Of a stretch of 64,000 bases of DNA, positions 1-8,229 are shown in pieces; position 1 is the first letter of the stretch; every line of letters begins with the position of its first letter. Below the pieces are notes generated by a model. That model did no database searches. It saw only the letters and a list, made by a program, of their open reading frames with translations, and was not told the origin of the DNA. Position numbers and translations under genes: made by a program. The DNA comes from Cellulophaga baltica (GTDB lineage Bacteria; Bacteroidota; Bacteroidia; Flavobacteriales; Flavobacteriaceae). The DNA lies in the NCBI RefSeq assembly GCF_900102165.1, contig NZ_FNBD01000004.1, positions 124,001 to 188,000 on the forward strand. Direction: 5' to 3'.

Positions 1-1
1 T

Positions 2-1063
2 ATTCAAGGAAGGTATGTTACAAATGATATGTTATTTCCTTTTCTAGATGGCTTAAGTGACTTATTTGAAGTTGCAGTAATCGGAGAATCTGTATTGGGC
101 AAGCAGATAAAATCTGTAACTTTTGGAACGGGTAAATTTAAAATTTTGATGTGGTCTCAAATGCATGGGAATGAGTCTACCACCACAAAAGCTGTATTGG
201 ACTTTTTTAACCTTATAGACTCTAATTCAGAGATAGCAAAAAACCTTTTGGCATCTTGTACTTTCAAAATCATACCTATTCTTAATCCTGATGGTGCAAC
301 TGCTTACACGCGAATTAATGCTAATGAGGTAGATTTGAACAGAGATGCCCAAGATAGATCTCAGCCAGAAAGCAAAGTCCTTAGAAATGCTTATGAATCA
401 TTTCAGCCCGACTATTGTTTTAATCTTCATGATCAACGTACCATATTTAATGTTGGAGTAACCTCCAAACCTGCTACAGTTTCATTTTTAGCACCCTCTC
501 ATGATGAAGAACGGAGTATATCTGCCTCTAGAGGTGTAAGCATGCAATTGATAGTGGCAATGAATAAGGAGCTTCAGAAATACATACCTGGCCAAGTGGG
601 TAGGTATGATGATGGTTTTAATGCTAACTGTGTAGGAGATACGTTTCAAATGCTTAATAGACCTACTATATTGTTTGAGTCGGGTCACTTTCCTAGCGAT
701 TATGAGAGGGAAGAAACGAGAAAATACATTTTCTGCGCTATTGTTAAAGGGTGTCAGGTTATTGCAAATCAGGATATTGCCTCTTATTCCCAAAAAGAAT
801 ATTTCGAGATACCAGAAAATGGTAAATTATTTTATGATATTCTTATTAAAAATGCCGATTTTGTAAATAAAAGCTTACAAATAGGAACAGATATTGGTAT
901 TTTGTTTAAAGAGACTCTCAAATCTGGTGCATTGACATTTGTTCCATTTGTTGAAATAACGGGAAATTTGAGCAATTTTTACGGTCATAAAACCTATAAT
1001 TGCTTGAATAATAAGGATATAGATGCTTTAAAGAGGCAAAAAGAAATTTTTAATCTAATTTAA
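2..1063 (+). CDS. M14-family zinc carboxypeptidase-like protein, 5' end cut by window
   Basis: The reading frame is open to the left edge of the window (residues before the first Met read IQGRYVTND), so the true start probably lies upstream and the gene is partial here. Motifs fit the M14 metallocarboxypeptidase family: HGNES (zinc ligands H and E), NPDGA, VDLNRD, the later NLHDQ that supplies a third zinc ligand, and a downstream LFESGHF that may hold the catalytic Glu. The family removes C-terminal residues or cleaves peptidoglycan-type amide bonds; the substrate is not evident. It stands alone before an A/T-rich gap. Family call is firm, function is inferred. Confidence 0.85.
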   Translation: MQGRYVTNDMLFPFLDGLSDLFEVAVIGESVLGKQIKSVTFGTGKFKILMWSQMHGNESTTTKAVLDFFNLIDSNSEIAKNLLASCTFKIIPILNPDGATAYTRINANEVDLNRDAQDRSQPESKVLRNAYESFQPDYCFNLHDQRTIFNVGVTSKPATVSFLAPSHDEERSISASRGVSMQLIVAMNKELQKYIPGQVGRYDDGFNANCVGDTFQMLNRPTILFESGHFPSDYEREETRKYIFCAIVKGCQVIANQDIASYSQKEYFEIPENGKLFYDILIKNADFVNKSLQIGTDIGILFKETLKSGALTFVPFVEITGNLSNFYGHKTYNCLNNKDIDALKRQKEIFNLI

Positions 1064-1131
1064 AAAAAAATGAATTTTTTTTTTTAATACTACTAAAACA
1101 TTACGTTTTTGTTAAAATTATATAAGATTTA

Positions 1132-1162
1132 TTGAATTTAATTTCTTTATTCGTTACTTTTG
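1132..1162 (+). promoter_or_regulatory. Bacteroidota-type promoter for the Lrp gene
   Basis: TACTTTTG at 1155-1162 matches the Bacteroidota -7 consensus TAnnTTTG. A TTG at 1132-1134 lies 20 bases upstream, as expected for the -33 element. The predicted transcription start is near 1169, about a dozen bases before the Lrp start codon at 1182. Confidence 0.5.
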
Positions 1163-1181
1163 CCTCAAATTATAGTATAGA

Positions 1182-1661
1182 ATGGGAAAAGTTAAGTTAG
1201 ACGAAATAGACCACCAGATTCTGGATATGTTAATTGACAATACCAGAACTCCTTTTACAGATATCGCAAAGAAACTTTTGATTTCAGCGGGTACGGTTCA
1301 CGTACGTGTTAAGAAAATGGAAGAAGCAGGTATCATCAAAGGTTCATCATTGACATTAGATTATGTTAAACTTGGATATGCTTTTATAGCATATGTGGGT
1401 ATCTTCTTAGAGAAAACGCATCAAACAAAATTTGTATTAGAGCGTTTGAATCAGATACCAAATGTAACGGTAGCACATATTACTACAGGTAAATTCAATA
1501 TTTTCTGTAAAATTAGAGCTAAAGATACGAATCATGCAAAAAACATCATTTTTAAAATTGATGATATTGATGGTATTAGCCGTACAGAAACAATGATTTC
1601 TTTAGAAGAAAGCATTAATGATAAGAAAAGGTTGATGCATACCATTTTCAACGAAATGTAA
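1182..1661 (+). CDS. Lrp/AsnC family transcriptional regulator
   Basis: The 159-residue protein has the standard Lrp/AsnC layout: an N-terminal winged helix-turn-helix (about residues 5-60, beginning LDEIDHQILDMLIDNTRTPF) and a C-terminal RAM/ligand-binding domain (about 65-150). These proteins form octamers and control amino-acid metabolism genes in response to amino acids. It is a single-gene unit with its own promoter and a terminator directly after it. The effector and targets cannot be read from sequence; the proline and alanine dehydrogenase genes nearby are possible but unproven targets. Confidence 0.93.
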   Translation: MGKVKLDEIDHQILDMLIDNTRTPFTDIAKKLLISAGTVHVRVKKMEEAGIIKGSSLTLDYVKLGYAFIAYVGIFLEKTHQTKFVLERLNQIPNVTVAHITTGKFNIFCKIRAKDTNHAKNIIFKIDDIDGISRTETMISLEESINDKKRLMHTIFNEM

Positions 1662-1685
1662 TCACATCAAAACAAATAATCAAGC

Positions 1686-1722
1686 AAAATCCCATTGGAA
1701 TTATTTTCATTGGGATTTTTTT
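1686..1722 (+). terminator. Rho-independent terminator after the Lrp gene
   Basis: Inverted repeat AAAATCCCA (1686-1694) / TGGGATTTT (1711-1719) is followed by more T residues. It lies 25 bases after the Lrp stop codon. Confidence 0.75.
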
Positions 1723-1733
1723 AATTTATAGCT

Positions 1734-2249
1734 ATGAAAACATCAGAATTACAGATAGAAGACTACAATCCCTATTATCAAACGTATATAAATGCTTTAG
1801 GCGAAGTTTCTCTAAGGGAAGAATTGGCTAATGGATTATTAAAATTTGAAGAATTTGTGAGTTACATTCCTCATGAAAAGCTTAATTATGCATATGCTGA
1901 AGGAAAATGGACCTTAGCAGAGGCGCTTTTGCATATTATTGATACCGAACGTGTATTTCAATACAGGGCTTTATGTTTTTCTAGGAATGATAAAGCTTCT
2001 TTTCCTGGTTTTGATCAAGATGATTACGTGGTGGCAGCTAATGCAAGTAAAAGAACTAAAGAGAGCTTACTGGAAGAGTTTGTAGCTGTTCGCACATCGA
2101 GTATTGCTTTATTCAATTCTTTCTCGGAGGCCGACTTGCACAAGCGGGGGGTTGCAAGTGAATCGCCTATGAGTGTTGGTGCAGTTGGTTTTATTTTGTC
2201 TGGACATTTAAACCATCATAAAAGAATTATAGAGGAGCGGTACCTTTAA
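1734..2249 (+). CDS. DinB family protein (putative metal-dependent hydrolase fold)
   Basis: 171 residues with the DinB/YfiT four-helix-bundle pattern. Metal-ligand histidines are visible in ALLHIIDTERVFQYR (about residue 65) and near the C-terminus in SGHLNHHKRII. Known members are thiol- or substrate-binding metalloproteins of mostly unknown activity. The stop codon overlaps the stop codon of the convergent gene on the other strand. Fold assignment is good; no reaction can be stated. Confidence 0.85.
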   Translation: MKTSELQIEDYNPYYQTYINALGEVSLREELANGLLKFEEFVSYIPHEKLNYAYAEGKWTLAEALLHIIDTERVFQYRALCFSRNDKASFPGFDQDDYVVAANASKRTKESLLEEFVAVRTSSIALFNSFSEADLHKRGVASESPMSVGAVGFILSGHLNHHKRIIEERYL

Positions 2250-2578
2250 TCAAGACCTTCTTCTGATTCATATTCATTTTCAAAAGCATGCTCTTGAATT
2301 TCAGTTTCAGAATCATCATTAGTTTCATTTTTAGGTACAACCGATAATTCCTTTTCAATGGTGTCATCAAAGTTGGCAATGAAATTGGAAAGACTTTTAC
2401 TAATTTTTACTAAATAGATGATGTCTTGAGTTTTTACCTCTACAGCTTCTATTAATTCGCCCTGCATGTTTTTGAATCCTATAATGTCAGAATCACCGTA
2501 TCCGTGAGGATAACTTTCAATTAGTAATGCGGCAACTTCATGGTTTAATTTCTTGTAATCTACAATTTTACGTAACAT
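2246..2578 (-). CDS. conserved hypothetical protein with acidic tail
   Basis: 110 residues, no signal peptide or membrane segment. Residues 1-75 look folded (MLRKIVDYKKLNHEVAALLI start, then an alternating hydrophobic pattern around DIIYLVKISKSL). The last 30 residues are strongly acidic. I recognise no named domain, though proteins of this kind occur in flavobacteria. It overlaps the end of the convergent DinB gene by four bases. It is likely a separate transcript upstream of aroB on the same strand, since aroB lies downstream of it. Confidence 0.7.
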   Translation of the reverse strand: MLRKIVDYKKLNHEVAALLIESYPHGYGDSDIIGFKNMQGELIEAVEVKTQDIIYLVKISKSLSNFIANFDDTIEKELSVVPKNETNDDSETEIQEHAFENEYESEEGLD

Positions 2579-2675
2579 AGTTTGGTTGGTTTTTGATTAT
2601 ATACCTAAACTATACAATTTTATTTCTTGTAGTAACTAAGAGTTGTAGAATACTGTTTTTTAGTAGGTGTAATGC

Positions 2676-3737
2676 TTAATCTTTGTAGTAAGCAAAAGAT
2701 TCTTCTAGTAATTCTTGTGCTACTTTTACATCTATTTCTGGTGTTCCAATGGCATTTAGGAGTACAAAATTGATATTCCCATGAGAATTCTTTTTGTCGA
2801 ACTTTAATAATTTTAAAATAGCCTCAATATCTTCAGTATTAAAGCTTACTTTAGGATAATTACTTAAAAAAGTAGCTTTTATGTCCGCTAATTCCTCTTT
2901 GGGTAAACCCGTAAGCTTGTGTGATATGTAGCCTTCTAGAATCATTCCAATAGCAATAGCTTCACCATGTAAAAGTAAATCATATGTAGGGTGATCTAGA
3001 TAGTAAGATTCTACTGCGTGCCCTAAGGTGTGTCCGTAGTTTAGTATTTTACGGATGTTTTGCTCCGTTGGATCCTGAAGAACAACTTCATTTTTAATGG
3101 TTACAGAATGGTATATCAGTTGGTCGATAGCTTCTAAAGAATCTAAAGCTTTTAACTCATTCCAATAGTTTTTATCTTTGATTAAACCGTGTTTAAGCAT
3201 TTCTGCAAATCCGCTTTGCATTTGACGTTTTTCTAGGGTCCGTAGAAAACTAGAAACAACTAAAACCATTTCTGGTTGATTAATTACGCCCACTTGGTTT
3301 TTTAAGGAGCCTAAATCTACACCCGTTTTTCCGCCTACGGAAGCGTCAACCATAGCTAAAAGGGTCGTAGGAACATTAATAAAATCGATACCACGCTTAA
3401 ATGTTGATGCAACAAATCCTCCAAGATCTGTAACAACACCACCTCCAACATTAATCATTAAACTTTTTCTATCAGCGTCCAATTCAGAGAGAACTTCCCA
3501 AACTTGTGTGCATGTAGCAATATTTTTATTTATTTCACCAGCTTCTATTTCTATTACTTCAAAATTATAATCGCCATGAATTTCAGACATGAAAGGAGCT
3601 AAGCAACAATTATGAGTGTTTTCATCCACCAAAATAAAAATCTTTGAGTAGTTAGCTTTGCTCAAATGTTCATTTAGTAGTGTGTATGCATTTTTATTAA
3701 AATGTACAGCGTAAGAAGATGAAGTTATAGAAGTCAT
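2676..3737 (-). CDS. aroB: 3-dehydroquinate synthase
   Basis: 353 residues, usual AroB length. It converts DAHP to 3-dehydroquinate, the second step of the shikimate pathway, using NAD and a divalent metal in the cytoplasm. Visible signatures are the NAD-binding INVGGGVVTDLGGF (about residues 95-108), NVPTTLLAMVDASVGGKTG (about 121-139), the metal-ligand NYGHTLGHAVES, and LHGEAIAIGM. It is read divergently from the proline dehydrogenase gene across a 164-base gap. Confidence 0.97.
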   Translation of the reverse strand: MTSITSSSYAVHFNKNAYTLLNEHLSKANYSKIFILVDENTHNCCLAPFMSEIHGDYNFEVIEIEAGEINKNIATCTQVWEVLSELDADRKSLMINVGGGVVTDLGGFVASTFKRGIDFINVPTTLLAMVDASVGGKTGVDLGSLKNQVGVINQPEMVLVVSSFLRTLEKRQMQSGFAEMLKHGLIKDKNYWNELKALDSLEAIDQLIYHSVTIKNEVVLQDPTEQNIRKILNYGHTLGHAVESYYLDHPTYDLLLHGEAIAIGMILEGYISHKLTGLPKEELADIKATFLSNYPKVSFNTEDIEAILKLLKFDKKNSHGNINFVLLNAIGTPEIDVKVAQELLEESFAYYKD

Positions 3738-3901
3738 TAGTGTGTTTTTTGTTTGGTAACCTAATATTAAATAGCTTTTAGTTCAAATCTACTACTTTAG
3801 AAAGGACTGTGAATTTAAAAGCACTACAAAATAAAGACTATTTTTAGTTCTAAGAATACATTTGGAGTAGTTATATTTGATTCGTTAATAAATTATTAGA
3901 A

Positions 3902-5068
3902 ATGAAATCTATTTTTGAGAATACTGCAACAGCTTTTGCACTGAAAACGGACGCAGAGTTAGAAAGAGCTTATTTTTTGTTCAAGATGATAGCAAATGAA
4001 CCTCTTGTTCGTATTGGTACGGCCATGACAAATTTCGCAATCAAAGCTAAATTGCCAGTAGAAGGTTTAATACGTGCTACCGTTTTTGACCATTTTTGTG
4101 GAGGCATAAGTGAAAAGGATTGTTTACCTGTTGTAGATAAATTATTTACAAAAGGCGTGAGTTCTGTTTTGGATTATTCGGTAGAAGGAAAAGATACGGA
4201 AGATCCTTTGGATGAAGCTTTAGAAATGATTTTGAAAGTTTTAGATTTCGTAAAAGAAAAAGAAGCAATTCCGTTTGCAGTTTTTAAACCAACAGGGTAC
4301 GGTAGATTTTCATTGTTTCAAAAAAAGACAGAAGGAATACCATTTACGGCAGAAGAGCAAAGTGAATGGGATAGAGTAGTAGCGCGTTTTGAGAAAACCT
4401 GTCAAAAGGCTTATGACTTAGATGTTGCTTTGTTGATAGATGGGGAGGAAAGTTGGATGCAAGACGCAGCAGATGAACTTGCAGAAGAAATGATGCGCAA
4501 ATACAATAAGGAAAAAGTTGTCGTGTATAATACTTTGCAACTATACCGTTGGGATCGTTTAGATTATTTAAAGGCATTGCAACAAAGGGCTGCACAAGAC
4601 GGATTCAAAATAGGAATGAAGGTGGTTCGTGGCGCATACATGGAAAAGGAAAATGAAAGAGCCTTAGAAAAAGGTTACCCTTCTCCAATTTGTGGTTCTA
4701 AAGCAGCAACCGATACTAATTATGATACTGTTGTTGCGTATATGTTAGAAAATTTAGATACCATGTCTATCTATATGGGAACTCATAATGAGGAGAGTTG
4801 CTATAAAATGTTAGATTTAATGAACCATAAAAACTTAGCACCTAATAATCCTAGTATTTGGTTCGGTCAGTTGTATGGTATGAGTGATCATATTTCATTT
4901 AATCTTGCTGCGAGTGGTTTTAATGTTTCTAAATATTTGCCTTTCGGACCTGTAAGAGATGTTATGCCATACTTAATTAGAAGAGCAGAGGAAAATACCT
5001 CAGTGGCTGGGCAAACCAGTCGCGAATTAAATTTACTTAAAATAGAACGTAAACGTAGAAAAATATAA
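3902..5068 (+). CDS. proline dehydrogenase (monofunctional PRODH)
   Basis: 388 residues. It oxidises proline to pyrroline-5-carboxylate with FAD, feeding electrons to the respiratory chain. Motifs of the TIM-barrel PRODH domain include KVVRGAYMEKE, MGTHNEES, FGQLYGMSDHISF and the C-terminal substrate-binding PYLIRRAEENTS. It is the short form without the P5C dehydrogenase domain of PutA, as is usual in this phylum. It converges on the small gene at 5077-5457. Confidence 0.94.
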   Translation: MKSIFENTATAFALKTDAELERAYFLFKMIANEPLVRIGTAMTNFAIKAKLPVEGLIRATVFDHFCGGISEKDCLPVVDKLFTKGVSSVLDYSVEGKDTEDPLDEALEMILKVLDFVKEKEAIPFAVFKPTGYGRFSLFQKKTEGIPFTAEEQSEWDRVVARFEKTCQKAYDLDVALLIDGEESWMQDAADELAEEMMRKYNKEKVVVYNTLQLYRWDRLDYLKALQQRAAQDGFKIGMKVVRGAYMEKENERALEKGYPSPICGSKAATDTNYDTVVAYMLENLDTMSIYMGTHNEESCYKMLDLMNHKNLAPNNPSIWFGQLYGMSDHISFNLAASGFNVSKYLPFGPVRDVMPYLIRRAEENTSVAGQTSRELNLLKIERKRRKI

Positions 5069-5076
5069 GCACTCGC

Positions 5077-5457
5077 TTATTTAATAGTTTCTATAACAAT
5101 TTTAGTGGGGCAATTGGTAACCGTTAATGTTTTCATTGCGCCACTATTTTGTTCATGCTCTATGGTGTAGGTTTTGCAAGGAGTAGATTTTGTATCGCTG
5201 TGTTCAAAATCGACTTCACCATCGGTAAAGAAAGATTTTATTTGAATAGAATCTATCTCACCTGCTTGTACCATTCTAGTTACTTCATCTGAATATGAGT
5301 ACGATTTTGACCGAAGATCTTTAAGAACTCGGCAGTTAGGAAAATAGCAAAATTCGGTACCTGTTTCTTTAGCTTTATTTTTAAGAAATATCGTTAAGAA
5401 CACTAAACCAATAGATAGGCCAAATATAAAGAAGCCTAATCGTTTTAAAAATGACAT
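5077..5457 (-). CDS. membrane-anchored small protein, possibly DUF4258
   Basis: 126 residues with one N-terminal membrane segment (about residues 7-26), so probably anchored with the rest in the periplasm. The outer part holds three cysteines (FCYFPNCRVL, TPCKTY) and a segment resembling the DUF4258 pattern around MVQAGEIDSIQIKSFFTDG. No biochemical role is known to me. It lies nine bases downstream of the alanine dehydrogenase gene on the same strand, so the two are probably cotranscribed. Confidence 0.7.
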   Translation of the reverse strand: MSFLKRLGFFIFGLSIGLVFLTIFLKNKAKETGTEFCYFPNCRVLKDLRSKSYSYSDEVTRMVQAGEIDSIQIKSFFTDGEVDFEHSDTKSTPCKTYTIEHEQNSGAMKTLTVTNCPTKIVIETIK

Positions 5458-5466
5458 ACAGTAGAA

Positions 5467-6666
5467 TTAAAAAATAAGAAAATTAATATCGTTGTAAGAA
5501 AGGTCAAACCATTCGCCAACAGTTTTATTGGTAAGTATTCCTCTGTAAAAATAGAGTCCGTTTCTCAGGCCTTTATCAAATCTAAGCGCATTTTCTACCC
5601 CGCCATCTTCTCCAATCTTTAATAAATAAGGCGTAAATATATTGCTAATAGATATAGATGCTGTTTTAGGATAACGAGAGGGGATATTTGGTACCGCATA
5701 ATGCACTACGCCAAATTTTTCTAGAATAGGTTTGTCGTGACTGGTAACTTCACTTGTTTCAAAGCAACCACCCATATCTATGCTCACATCAATAATCACA
5801 GCCCCTTTTTTCATATTTTCAACCATAGTTTGTGAGACTACAACTGGGGCTCTATCTTTTCCGCGAGTAGCACCAATAGCAACATCACAACGTTTTAAAG
5901 CCTTGAGTAAGTTTTTTGGTTGAATGGTAGACGTGTAAACGGTTTGTTTTAAATGTGATTGTATATTTCTAAGTTTGGTAATAGAATTATCAAAGATTTT
6001 AACATTTGCGCCCAAGCCAATTGCAGACCGTGCAGCAAATTCTCCAACCGTGCCGGCGCCTATGATAACCACCTCTACGGGAGGAACACCGCTTATGTTA
6101 CCAAACATAAGTCCGTTGCCATTATTGGTGTTAGACATTATTTCTGATGCGATGAGGACGGATGAAATCCCAGCAATTTCACTTAAAGAACGTACCGCAG
6201 GATATTTGCCGTCATCATCCATGATATACTCAAAAGCAATTGCTGTTAAGCGCTTTTTAGCAAGTGTTTCAAAATACTTTTTAGATTGTGTTTTTATTTG
6301 GAGCGCAGAAATTATAGTGGTTTGCGGGTTCATTAATTCCAACTCCGCAAGGGTAGGTGGCTCTACTTTTAATAAGATAGAGCAGCCAAATACTTTTTTG
6401 GTATCTCTCGTAATTTCGGCACCTGCATTGGTGTATTCTACGTCTGTAAAATTGGCTCCTTTGCCGGCACCTGCTTCTAGCAAAACACGGTGTCCGTTTG
6501 CAGTAATAGCATTTACGGCATCAGGAGTTAAACAAATACGTTTTTCTTGATATTGATTTTCTTTAGGAATTCCAATGAAGAGTTCTCCTTTTTGGCGTAA
6601 TACTTCAAGGGTTTCTTCTTGTGGAAGTAACTGTTGTTTGCTAAAGGGCGACGTAGGTTTATCCAT
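5467..6666 (-). CDS. ald: alanine dehydrogenase
   Basis: 399 residues. It interconverts L-alanine and pyruvate plus ammonia with NAD. The N-terminal AlaDh/PNT domain (IGIPKENQYQEKRICLTPDAV, about residues 32-51) is followed by the Rossmann NAD domain with VVIIGAGTVGEFAARSA. It is closer to the flavobacterial Ald group than to the proton-translocating transhydrogenase alpha subunit, which would have membrane segments. In related genomes ald commonly sits near tsaE and porX (from memory), which suits this neighbourhood. Confidence 0.9.
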   Translation of the reverse strand: MDKPTSPFSKQQLLPQEETLEVLRQKGELFIGIPKENQYQEKRICLTPDAVNAITANGHRVLLEAGAGKGANFTDVEYTNAGAEITRDTKKVFGCSILLKVEPPTLAELELMNPQTTIISALQIKTQSKKYFETLAKKRLTAIAFEYIMDDDGKYPAVRSLSEIAGISSVLIASEIMSNTNNGNGLMFGNISGVPPVEVVIIGAGTVGEFAARSAIGLGANVKIFDNSITKLRNIQSHLKQTVYTSTIQPKNLLKALKRCDVAIGATRGKDRAPVVVSQTMVENMKKGAVIIDVSIDMGGCFETSEVTSHDKPILEKFGVVHYAVPNIPSRYPKTASISISNIFTPYLLKIGEDGGVENALRFDKGLRNGLYFYRGILTNKTVGEWFDLSYNDINFLIF

Positions 6667-6738
6667 TTGCTGTAAATATAAAAATTAGTCAATGAAAATT
6701 GACAAATTGATACTACTAAAATAATAGTAAAAGCAAAT

Positions 6739-7272
6739 TTACAACTTTTTACCCTTTAGGTCTTGTTCTTTTTGCAAGCGTTCTCGTTCCTTGTATTCTT
6801 TAAGTTCTGCATCAATAGCATCTAAATCTATACCATGCACATGTTTATCAAATAACTTAACGCGGATAAAATATACAATGGGTATGATTACCATACAGAC
6901 GCCCAATAAATACAGAAGTTCGTTTTCGTCAACTTTGCTTGAAGAACTACCATAAAGACCTATAAAAAGTTGAAAGGCATACATGGCTATTGGTATTAGT
7001 ATGGCGTGATACCACCAATTTTTACAGGTTATAAACCAAATAACTAATAAATATAAAGGAACAAACTTACCTAGATAATAATAGATAGCAATATAGATTT
7101 TATTGTAGCCATTTTTTGTGAAATTTATACCAAAAAAATTCCATGTTTCTAATTCAGAGCTATTGGGTATATATTTATAGGAGTAAAATATAAGCACAGA
7201 AAGAGAGATGAGTAGAGCAAGTGAACCTTCAATCAGTAACTTCTTTCTAATTCGCGCCTTATCGTTATTCAT
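6739..7272 (-). CDS. single-unit multi-pass membrane protein, relative of the 8.2-13.2 kb tandem family
   Basis: 177 residues, four predicted membrane segments (about 14-33, 61-82, 86-105, 122-140) and a charged helical cytoplasmic tail. The pattern YIPNSSE-x-ETWNFF, VIWFIT, WW, FQLF, SKVDENELL, then a membrane helix ending in basic residues matches the second half of the four tandem proteins at 8.2-13.2 kb, which carry SK(L/V)DE(N/S)EL in the same place. It therefore looks like a one-repeat member of a family whose other members have two repeats. No known domain recognised. Confidence 0.8.
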   Translation of the reverse strand: MNNDKARIRKKLLIEGSLALLISLSVLIFYSYKYIPNSSELETWNFFGINFTKNGYNKIYIAIYYYLGKFVPLYLLVIWFITCKNWWYHAILIPIAMYAFQLFIGLYGSSSSKVDENELLYLLGVCMVIIPIVYFIRVKLFDKHVHGIDLDAIDAELKEYKERERLQKEQDLKGKKL

Positions 7273-7320
7273 TTTAAAAAACTTTATATAACTAACTAAA
7301 AACGCAATATAATATTGTAC

Positions 7321-7358
7321 TTAAAAAGCAACTTATTTTAGAATAAGTTGCTTTTTAA
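7321..7358 (-). terminator. strong bidirectional-looking terminator hairpin
   Basis: A perfect 17-base inverted repeat, 7321-7337 and 7342-7358, with a four-base loop (TTAG). The arms begin and end in A/T runs, so it could stop transcription in either direction. Its position just after the lipoprotein gene on the minus strand suggests it ends that transcript. Confidence 0.85.
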
Positions 7359-7380
7359 TATAGAAATCTTTGTTTAAAAT

Positions 7381-7539
7381 TTAATTCTTATTTTTTTCAT
7401 CAGGAATTGGTATTTCAGTTCGATCGATAGAACTTCTCTCATATAATTTATCATCATCACTTGAATTTGTAGAAGTACAAGAAGATAATGCGAATAATGC
7501 GATTACTGCGATTGCTAGGAGGGATTTTTTTGTGTTCAT
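7381..7539 (-). CDS. small lipoprotein, 52 residues
   Basis: A short reading frame starting at ATG 7537-7539 with a clear lipoprotein signal: MNTKK basic start, hydrophobic stretch LLAIAVIALFA, and lipobox LSSC with the lipidated Cys at residue 21. The mature part is about 31 residues, Ser/Asp-rich after the Cys (a typical export sequon in Bacteroidota), then mixed polar. It has its own terminator downstream. No family recognised. The lipobox plus terminator make a real gene likely. Confidence 0.75.
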   Translation of the reverse strand: MNTKKSLLAIAVIALFALSSCTSTNSSDDDKLYERSSIDRTEIPIPDEKNKN

Positions 7540-7757
7540 CGTTAAATAATTTTAGTTGGTTTTTATTTGATTTTGATACAAACGTAAGAAAATATTTACA
7601 TTAATTACTTTCTCACAATGTTAAATTAAGCATTTTAACATTAAAAACCTACATATTGTCGATAAATTTTTTTTTTAACAGAATAAACATAATAAAACCG
7701 CGGGTTAAGCGTTGCAATTATTTTTTAAAACTTTTCATAATAATATACTTAAAGGTA

Positions 7758-8171
7758 TTAAGATGGGATTTTAAGGATTCTGGTAGTGGTATCCCGTATA
7801 GAAATGGATAGGTGAGTAGCATCCTCAGGAATTAGACTTCCAATTTTATCTGGCCATTCCATAAAAACCCAATGATTAGAGTACAAGTAATCTTCCACGC
7901 CAAAATCTAAGGCCTCAGATTCATCATTTAATCTATAAAAATCAAAATGATAGGCTAACGTATTGTTTTGAGCATCATTATATTCATTCACAATTCCAAA
8001 AGTAGGACTACTTGCTTCGCCTTGTCCGCCAAGTTCTTTTACAATAGCCTTTATTAAGGTAGTTTTACCAGCTCCCATTTCACCATGAAAGCATATCTTT
8101 TTAGAAGGCGAGTGGTTGATAATTAACTTGGCTATTTCTTTAATTTCTTTTTGCTTATATTCCTTTTCCAT
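7758..8171 (-). CDS. tsaE: tRNA threonylcarbamoyladenosine biosynthesis ATPase TsaE
   Basis: 137 residues, standard length. TsaE is the ATPase partner of TsaB/TsaD in making t6A at position 37 of ANN-decoding tRNAs. The Walker A loop GEMGAGKT is at residues 30-37, followed by SSPTFGIVNEY and HFDFYRL, which are typical of the family. It is read divergently from the first tandem membrane gene, 58 bases away. In relatives it is usually adjacent to porX (from memory), from which it is separated here by about 5.6 kb. Confidence 0.95.
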   Translation of the reverse strand: MEKEYKQKEIKEIAKLIINHSPSKKICFHGEMGAGKTTLIKAIVKELGGQGEASSPTFGIVNEYNDAQNNTLAYHFDFYRLNDESEALDFGVEDYLYSNHWVFMEWPDKIGSLIPEDATHLSISIRDTTTRILKIPS

Positions 8172-8229
8172 ATCATATTTTTATAACATACAATTTTAAG
8201 GTATATATTTATGGCAAAAAAGTTCCCTA

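Noticed and set aside
1064-1181. A/T-run hairpin after the M14 gene as terminator
   Set aside because: The possible stem is only A-T pairs from homopolymer runs; too weak to call.
5975-6550. A 191-codon plus-strand open frame inside the alanine dehydrogenase gene
   Set aside because: It lies fully antisense to a well-supported gene, has no recognisable domain, and its Ser/Pro/Ala-rich make-up is what antisense reading of a coding region gives.
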